Below are positions 63,663-64,000 of a stretch of DNA of 64,000 bases, piece after piece (within the stretch, counting starts at the first letter, position 1; each line of letters opens with the position of its first letter). The stretch covers positions 1 through 64,000 of the forward strand of contig CAWGJL010000038.1 in the NCBI GenBank assembly GCA_963822765.1. The letters are read 5' to 3'. Source of the stretch: Palsa-504 sp963822765. GTDB taxonomy: Bacteria; Actinomycetota; Actinomycetes; Streptosporangiales; Streptosporangiaceae. The notes under the pieces are model-generated. The model worked only from the letters and a program-made list of their open reading frames with translations. It ran no database searches and was not told the DNA's origin. Both the position numbers and the translations under genes were made by a program.

Positions 63663-64000
63663 TTACGATCCCGGCGCTTGCGCCGACCATGAGGGATCCT
63701 GGCTGGCTAGCGCGGCGCTTATGCGGCGGTCCGCCGCGAGATGGGCGAGACCCTGGTCGCCGGCCTTCAGCAGGAACCCGGCGGTGACATGGTAGGCATC
63801 GGCCGAAAGCGCGTATGCGCGGAGCCTCGCGTCACCAGCGAGGGTCACGCACGCCGCATGGAGACCGGCGAGAAGCGCGGGGAACCGGCTGACGAGGTTC
63901 GAGTACTGGCACGCCTGATACTGGCTCCTGGCGCGGCTGACGTTGCGGGAAAGGATCGCCAGATCGGAGGCTACTGTTGGTTCGGCCTCGGTGCCGGTTA
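63663..64000 (-). pseudogene. XRE-family regulator C-terminal part, truncated by the window and frame-broken
   Basis: Reading in from the window edge the minus strand gives DLAILSRNVSRARSQYQACQ, YSNLVSRFPALLAGLHAAC, VTLAGDARLRAYALSADAYH, VTAGFLLKAGDQGLAHLAAD. This is the characteristic sensor part of long actinobacterial XRE regulators. At ASQDP the frame leaves the family; the next frame resumes LMVGASAGIVTLAEAP and then decays. The N-terminal HTH would lie beyond 64000. It is probably a decayed gene. Confidence 0.65.

Overview
This window is chromosomal DNA from a high-G+C, developmentally complex actinomycete. Evidence: third codon positions are almost all G or C, GTG starts are common, and there are clear orthologues of the actinobacterial regulators BldC, WblA/WhiB4 and Crp, a DUF3073 protein and a mycothiol-type DinB protein. 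Gene order follows Streptomyces and Mycobacterium from memory: vdh-bldC-purF; crp-MBL-RidA-ArsA-ArsA-whiB4-ponA2; ask-asd-recR-ybaB-dnaX-ffs; tadA. The mix of both syntenies suggests a Streptosporangiales-like lineage rather than Streptomyces itself, but the genus cannot be fixed from the sequence.

Layout. 1-4.8 kb: a frame-broken antitoxin-like gene, an ArsR/SRPBCC/DinB operon with palindromic operators, a lone tyrosine recombinase, and tRNA-Phe/Asp/Glu. 4.8-10.5 kb: MFS exporter, PspC protein, glutaryl-CoA dehydrogenase, tRNA-Lys, a structured gene-poor gap, a hypothetical gene, bldC and a conserved partner. 10.6-18.1 kb: valine dehydrogenase-type enzyme, DUF3073, then purF, an SCP-like protein, purL, purQ, an RsbW-like ATPase and purS. 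18.2-24 kb: branched-chain 2-oxoacid dehydrogenase E1alpha, E1beta and E2 (E2 has a frame break) and a FadE5-type dehydrogenase, so valine deamination, oxo-acid decarboxylation and acyl-CoA oxidation lie close together. 24-38.7 kb: chelatase-like protein, NlpC/P60 hydrolase, crp, MBL/NUDIX/RidA/DUF4177, slipin, paired ArsA-like ATPases, wblA, class A PBP, YqeY, phosphoesterase, tRNA-Pro and a ClpN-HTH protein with a leaderless-type promoter. 38.8-42.8 kb: a NuoF-ferredoxin fusion coupled to a ferric-reductase-like membrane protein with a very long octapeptide-repeat tail. 43.4-50 kb: asd, ask, DUF5063, recR, ybaB, dnaX, SRP RNA, tRNA-Ser. 50-60 kb: a secreted protein and an esterase between two tRNA-Ser genes, tadA and its partner, a PH-domain pair, EamA/XRE, ROK, an ECF sigma-BFN fusion and proS. 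60.1-64 kb: a lower-G+C accessory island with two unknown small genes, a ComF-like phosphoribosyltransferase and a DprA/SLOG protein, followed by decayed genes.

The strongest candidates for new biology are the DprA/phosphoribosyltransferase island, the sigma-factor/bifunctional-nuclease fusion with a strong internal ribosome binding site, and the ferric-reductase repeat protein with its NuoF-ferredoxin partner. Four genes (antitoxin-like, E2, a lipoprotein and an XRE regulator) show single-frame breaks, which must be separated from sequencing error before they are read as biology.
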